Shown piece after piece: positions 58,854 to 64,000 of a DNA stretch of 64,000 nucleotides (positions within the stretch are counted from its first letter, which is position 1; every line of letters starts with the position of its first letter). The notes below the pieces were generated by a model. It did no database searches. It was not told the origin of the DNA and saw only the letters and a program-made list of their open reading frames with translations. The stretch covers positions 14,142,501-14,206,500 of the forward strand of contig JAZHRO010000024.1 in the NCBI GenBank assembly GCA_037157565.1, in the 5' to 3' direction. A program made the translations under genes and the position numbers. The stretch comes from Thalassia testudinum (taxonomy: Eukaryota > Streptophyta > Magnoliopsida > Alismatales > Hydrocharitaceae).

Positions 58854-61539
58854 TGTAACGAGCGTGTGCCCCAGACGTCTTTTAAGACGTCTGGGAGGTG
58901 TCCCAGACGTCTGTAAAGACGTCTGGGATCACATCCAGACGTCTGACCAGACGTCCGGGATATTTTACAGACGTCTGGCGAACAGTTATGCTCGCACGGG
59001 ATATTCGTCTGCGCGCAGACCTGCGATCCTGCCTCTTTCTCTGCGGCTGCAAGCGACTGCGACCGCCTTCTCTCTCCTCTCCGCGCGGCGTTAAAAGGGG
59101 GGCGCGCCTCCCCTCCCGTCTCCACCATCTTCCTCCTTCTTCTCCTGCCTGTGCGTGAGAGCGAGCGGACGCGAGGGCGCAGCGGCAGCGGCAGCCGTAG
59201 TAGGCGCGAAGGAGCTGCGGCGTGCGAGGGCGGGGCTCTGCCGTGAGGGCGAGCTCGCCGGGAGCGGCTTGGCCGGCCGGCGGAGGGCGCAGGGGGGTGC
59301 AGAGCGTCGCGGAGAGGGACCTGCTGCGGGCAGAGCAGCGGACGCGCGAGGTGCGACGCGGGCGGCGTCGCGAGCGGAGGCCGAGCAAGGTTCTGATTCT
59401 GGAAAAATTTCCAGAATCAGACGTCTGGATTGATATCCAGACGGCAAGGTCGACGTCTGTGAGATCATACAGACGTCTGAAAGGTGAGTTTCCGCTTTCT
59501 TCGTCTTTGTCGACTGACCGTACTGAGGGAGGGGGGTTGGCTGTGCGCAGGTTTTCTGATTCGTCATCCTTTGCGAATCAGACGTCTGGAAGTTGTACCA
59601 GACGGCGGGAGTGACCTCCAGACGTCCGGAGTGACCATCGGACGTCTGGGATCTAGGAAAGACGTCCCTGCAGACTTCTGGACGTCCGGGGAACCAAGCC
59701 GAACAGGTAATTCTCTGATCCACCGTTTAAGACGTCTGGAAGGAGTTCCAGACGTCTGATTTTGCACAGTATTGTCTTTCTCGACCCGTTTAGGGCCCGT
59801 TTGGGCTCCGTTTTCCGTGATTCGAGTTGCGTTCGTTTCAGAATTAATTCCTCTACCTGCCTACAGTAGCTATACACTGTTTTGAGACACTCCTTGTGTT
59901 TGATCCTTGTGATAGGACCTCGTTCGGTTGCAGTCTTGAGAGTCGCGGAGGCGCGCGGGATTCCCGATCACGCCCCCATTACTCCCGTTGTACCTGGTAG
60001 AGTGGCTTTAAGTATTAATAAAATCTGTTAAAGTATGGAACCATAACTAGAACCTAGGGCATTGCATGAATCCTAGGAATGAGAAATATATGGAATGATA
60101 GCTCCTAGGTGTTGCATGAATCCTAGGGCCGGAAAACTAGATTGTATGATAGATCCTAGGATATGGCATGAATCCTAGGATGGAAAAACTAGTGGAATGT
60201 ATATTACTGCAGTCTTGGAAAAATGGAAAGGAATATATATAAAGCTGCCTGTAAACTTAATTAACAGCTGCCTGTTATGCATAAAGAATCATGTTTGAGA
60301 TCATGGAATTTGAGAACGTGAATCTGGAAAGTGAAACATATGATGTTCTGAGATAAAGAGCTGGAACCCTACGGGGAATTAGGAGTGGAACTCCTGGAAA
60401 GAAAAGGAATGGAACTGAGATGTAGTTTGTACTGTCTCTTGGGTACGCAGTACCAAGGGAAGTACCTGTACCTATTTTAGTGCAGAGTGGGGCCAGCCGC
60501 CCCAGGGACCCGGGGTTAGGATTGGCCGCTCTGTACCGACTTGTTGGCCCTCGTGTACGTAGTACCGAGGAGAGCTAGTAGTGTTAGGAGAGTACTAGCT
60601 ACCCCACGGGCCCCGGGGTTCTGCTAGCCTCCTTCACCGACTTGTTAGGCCCACTAGGGCAAACCAGGGTAGTCAGGCGAGGGTGCGCGGACTGTGGAGG
60701 GGCAAGGCCCCGGTTTGGTTACTGTGGAGGGGTTGGACCCCTGTTACTGAGAGGGCTCTGCCCTGGTTCCGTGCTGTGCTTTGGGCGCACCCGTTAACGG
60801 AAACGACTGACCGCGTGCCAGTACGGGCTAGCTACCTGTGCGTTTATCGCGCGTGCCGTAGTCACCGTTACGTCTGTCAGTGACCTTGGGGTGGTTGACT
60901 GAGGGTAGGATCACCATGGGGGACTCTCCCGGCCAGGAGAGCACCACGTGCTACTTCTACTTTTGGAAAAGGCTGCAATCAAGATCGTCCCACGAGGACA
61001 TCCGAGATCAAGTAAAGGATCTGAGAAGTAAATGAAATAGTGAGAAAAATTGAAAGATGTAAATAAAGGAAGTAATAGAACATAACAGCTACTGTACACT
61101 CTACTGTTGCCTTTAGTTAGTTTGCCACTCTACTCAGCGTTTTGCTGACGTGTTACACTCGTTACCTTTTTCAGGACCAGGTGTTGAGCAGCCAGGGTCG
61201 GCGGCTGCAGAGGACGCTGGGCCGAGTAGGGTCCAGTAGAGTTACCACAGCTTTGTACCCCTTTTTGTTTCTGTTCTAGTGAGTAGTTTCTGTTTCCGCT
61301 GTACCTTCTTTACCTGCAGTTTTGTTATATGATAAATGTTGTTTTACTGTTGTGGTGGTGCCTACTGTAGTAGTTTCTTTCCTTACTGCTGTACTTTCTT
61401 ACTGTTAGTTATATTCATGCTGAATGTGGTTTATTTTACTGTCTTTTGGTTACTTCCTCGTTGGACGACTGGGTCTTGGGATTAGTCGAGTCGGTCCGGT
61501 TCTCGTGTCTCGTAGGGACTCGGGAATCGGGTGGTTATA
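58854..61539 (+). repeat. Tekay-2 5' LTR
   Basis: 2686 bp starting TGTAACGAGC. The 3' end reads GTGGTTATA, the usual terminal CA being altered. It holds 17 GACGTC hexamers between 58872 and 59756, a TATA-like TTAAAA near 59091, the hairpin at 59395-59418 and diverged 52-bp units (60050-60195). Overlapping GC-rich frames at 58838-59767 are not genes. Confidence 0.92.
59395..59418 (+). promoter_or_regulatory. conserved hairpin in Tekay-2 LTR
   Basis: Arms GATTCTGGAAA and TTTCCAGAATC, perfect 11 bp with an AA loop, followed directly by AGACGTCTGG. Differs from the Tekay-1 hairpin by a compensated G-C to A-T pair. Confidence 0.65.
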
Positions 61540-61542
61540 AGA

Positions 61543-61559
61543 TGGTATCAGAGCAAGGT
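61543..61559 (+). other. primer binding site, tRNA-Met type (Tekay-2)
   Basis: TGGTATCAGAGCAAGGT, identical to the site at 7499 and again 3 nt after the LTR. Confidence 0.92.
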
Positions 61560-61718
61560 CGTCCCGAGAAGTGAATCAACTGACTGGAAAATAACCAATT
61601 CACATGTTTATAGCTAGAGTAGCCACCACAACATATCTCTTGACATGAGCTCTTAGAAGTGTTGTTAGGTACCGTCTGTTTTGACGTTTCCGTTTTGTTT
61701 CGCGTCTCCTTGCAGGAG

Positions 61719-64000
61719 ACGCCTCGTCGTGGGACTGGCGAGACTGGCCGCGGGCGCGGCCGAGGGCGAGGTCGGCGAGGTGGACGTGCTGTCGTTGACG
61801 TCTCGGTGGACCAGCCACCACTCCCTGGCATCCAGGCCCAGGACCTCGCCAGACTGATACGGGATATTGTACGAGAGGAGCTCCACCCACCGCCCCGAGC
61901 ACCTCCTCCTGGGGTTGCAGAGGGGGAGTCCTCTGTGGGACCACGCGACGGACGCGGCGCTGGACACGAGGGAGGGGATGGGCCCCTGCCGCCCCCACCT
62001 TCCTCCGACACTTCTGTACACGAGGCACCTTCGCCTGGAGGTGCACCAGCACCTCCCCTACAGCACCACTTCGAGCTTTTCGGACAGTTCCGGAAGCTGA
62101 AGCCCCCCTCCTTCAAGGGGGATGAGGACCCGACCGAGGCAGAGGACTGGCTTGAGCAGCTGGAGAAGATCTTCGACACCCTTCGCCCCCCGTTGGAGTG
62201 CCGCGTGGCCTTTGCCACGTACCAGCTGGAGAGTGCGGCACACCGGTGGTGGAGGGCGGTCCGGGGACAGGAGAGGGACGAGCCGACGTGGGACCAGTTC
62301 GTCACCCTCTTCTGCGAGCAGTACTTTCCCCAGACGTGGCAGGACCAGAGGAGGCGGGAGTTCCACACTCTCCGCCAAGGGACGATGACCGTGAGCGCGT
62401 ACCGCACGCGTTTCTTGGAGCTGTCCCGCTTTGCAGCGACAGCGGTAGCCACTGAGGAGGAGCGCCTTTGGAGGTTCACCGAGGGGCTCCGGCCTGCGAT
62501 CCGGGGGTATGTCAAACCCGTGAAGCTGCCGACGTTTTCGAGGGTGGTAGAGGCAGCTATGACTTACGAGGAGACCAACCCGTCCGCGCGAGAGACCGAC
62601 GGCGGGCGGAAGAGGCCCTTTCAGCCAGACTTCTCACAGGGCCGGCGAGAACGGAGACACGTGGCGTCCGCAGGAGAGCCGTCACGTTGTGCAGGGCCAT
62701 CAATGGCCTTTGGGGGCCCTCGACGGGGGCCAGTCGCCAGCACCGGACCCCCGCCTAGCCGACAGCAGGGACTCACTGAGGGCGGGAGTCGGGTTCCCCT
62801 CTGCTACCAGTGTGGCCAGCCGGGCCACGTCAGGAGGGACTGCCCATTTAGGGCAGGAGGTCAGCAGATACTTCCCGCGCAGAGCACTGGAGGGCGCACA
62901 GGAGGCCGCGGTTTCCAGGCGCGAGGAGGAGGACCGCAGTCGCGAGGAGGGTACCGGCCAGCACCTACCCGTCCGACGCAGAGTGTGGCTGCTTCGTCCG
63001 CACCTAGAGCTGAGGGGCGTATCAACGCCCTAACACACAGGGACGCCAGAGCTTCGGGATCCGTGGTAGCAGGTATGGTTTCAGTTTCTGGCAGACTCGT
63101 TTACACGCTTTTCGATTCCGGCGCTACGCACTCGTTTGTCGCAGCCAGTTTCGCAGTTAGTTTGGACCAGGATTATACATTGTTAGAGAATCCGTTCGTA
63201 ATCAGAGGTCCGAGTGGTCAGCTGTTTGTAGCTGAGGAGGTGTACACGGGTTGCGGGGTCAGCATCGGGGGACACAGCCTGCCAGCTGACCTGATTATGA
63301 TACAGATGGAGGACTTTGGAGTGATTCTGGGGATGGATTGGCTGTCCGCTTACCACGCCTTGGTAGACTGTTTTGAGAGGAAGATTGTCTTCTCCATTCC
63401 GGAGTTGCCTTCCTTCGAGTTTCACGGGCAGCCAGTGGATGGAGGTTTCAGGTGCATTTCGGCACTTCGGGCGGCGAGACTTTTGAGCCAGGGGTGTGAG
63501 GGCTTCTTAGCTTGTGTGGTGGCAGAGCACAGCCCCGTGGCAGACTTCCAGAGCATCCCGGTGGTCAGAGAGTACCCCGACGTGTTTCCAGACGAGTTAC
63601 CAGGACTACCGCCCGAGCGTGAGATCGAGTTTGAGATCTCACTAGTACCAGGGACCAGCCCCATCTCCACCGCGCCATACAGAATGGCACCGCTTGAGCT
63701 GCGAGAGCTCAAGTCTCAGTTGCAGGACCTTTTGGAGAAGGGTTTCGTGAGGCCCAGTGCGTCTCCCTGGGGAGCCCCGGTACTGTTTGTGAAGAAGAAG
63801 GATGGGACCCTACGCCTTTGTGTGGATTACCGACAGCTGAATAGGGTCACCATCAAGAACAGATATCCGCTGCCGAGGATCGACGATTTGTTTGACCAGT
63901 TGTGGGGTGCCACGGTGTTTTCCAAGATCGACTTGAGGTCTGGATACCACCAGTTGAGGATCAGGGAGACCGACGTCTCCAAGACAGCTTTCCGCACCCG
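61719..64000 (+). CDS. Tekay-2 gag-protease-RT polyprotein (partial, open to window end)
   Basis: One frame without stop from 61644 to the right edge, more than 760 codons from 61719. Where Tekay-1 has ATG, this copy reads ACG (61719-61721), and no in-frame ATG lies upstream, so the normal start codon seems lost by T>C. Domains: arginine/glycine-rich start, capsid core about 62090-62520 ([17 protein letters not shown]), zinc knuckle [14 protein letters not shown] at 62802-62843, protease with DSGATHS (D at 63114), then RT from about 63590 ([18 protein letters not shown]). The RT catalytic motif lies beyond the window. Nothing else visible is damaged, so the copy is likely young. Confidence 0.92.

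Larger units (their letters stand above)
58854..64000 (+). mobile_element. Tekay-2: Tekay-type chromovirus, left part
   Basis: 5' LTR 58854-61539, PBS 61543-61559 and an internal region open to the window edge. It is inserted in LINE fragment 3; the left flank CTTGG (58849-58853) is the expected left copy of the target duplication. It is the best preserved Tekay copy here; 3' pol and 3' LTR lie outside. Confidence 0.93.

Noticed and set aside
61535..62515. 326-residue minus-strand open frame
   Set aside because: It lies exactly antisense to the GC-rich Tekay-2 gag, whose plus-strand frame carries the expected zinc knuckle and capsid motifs. The antisense protein has no recognisable domain.

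Overview
The window is plant nuclear DNA, almost certainly a repeat-rich (heterochromatic or pericentromeric-like) stretch of an angiosperm genome. It holds LTR retrotransposons of plant lineages (Ty3/gypsy Athila and Tekay-type chromovirus, one copia-like SIRE-type LTR), plant L1-type LINEs with DUF4283/zf-RVT/RNase H modules, and MITE- and CACTA-like debris. I find no convincing host protein gene, tRNA or rRNA. The species cannot be named from the sequence.

Layout. 1-4313: 3' part of an Athila element (pol end, untranslated post-pol region, left 1.2 kb of its 3' LTR), broken at 4313/4314 against a Tekay integrase/chromodomain end. 4314-10510: Tekay material in the order pol end, LTR, PBS, decayed gag-pol, so one LTR serves two internal regions. 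10511-16774: AT-rich and LTR-like sequence without genes. 16775-44812: one LINE on the + strand, cut into pieces by three LTR-only insertions, all antisense to it: Athila-related LTR B1 (17276-33570), a solo Tekay LTR (35410-38065, TSD CCGAT) and Athila-related LTR B2 (41167-43775, TSD CTTCT). B1 itself carries an almost complete Athila element (18375-32030) with two 2.7-kb LTRs, a tRNA-Asp PBS, a gag-pro frame with five stop codons and an uninterrupted 1124-residue pol frame. 44813-58220: AT-rich intergenic DNA with two more LINE pieces on the - strand (one split by a copia-like LTR), microsatellites, foldbacks, a MITE candidate, a promoter-like motif cluster and CACTA-like subterminal repeats. 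58221-58853: a third LINE tail, interrupted by the best preserved Tekay element (58854 to the window end), whose gag-pro-RT frame runs open off the right edge.

How the parts relate. These are selfish elements and their relics, and the insertion order can be read: LINE first, then the antisense LTRs, then Athila A into B1. Gag forms the particle, protease cuts the polyprotein, RT/RNase H copies the RNA from the tRNA primer site, integrase inserts the copy; the LTRs carry promoter and RNA-end signals. The least expected signals are in non-coding DNA: a dense array of the palindrome AGACGTCT in both Tekay (gypsy) and copia-like LTRs, a hairpin in the Tekay LTR with compensatory changes between copies, and a recurring palindrome at the very 5' tip of several LTR families.
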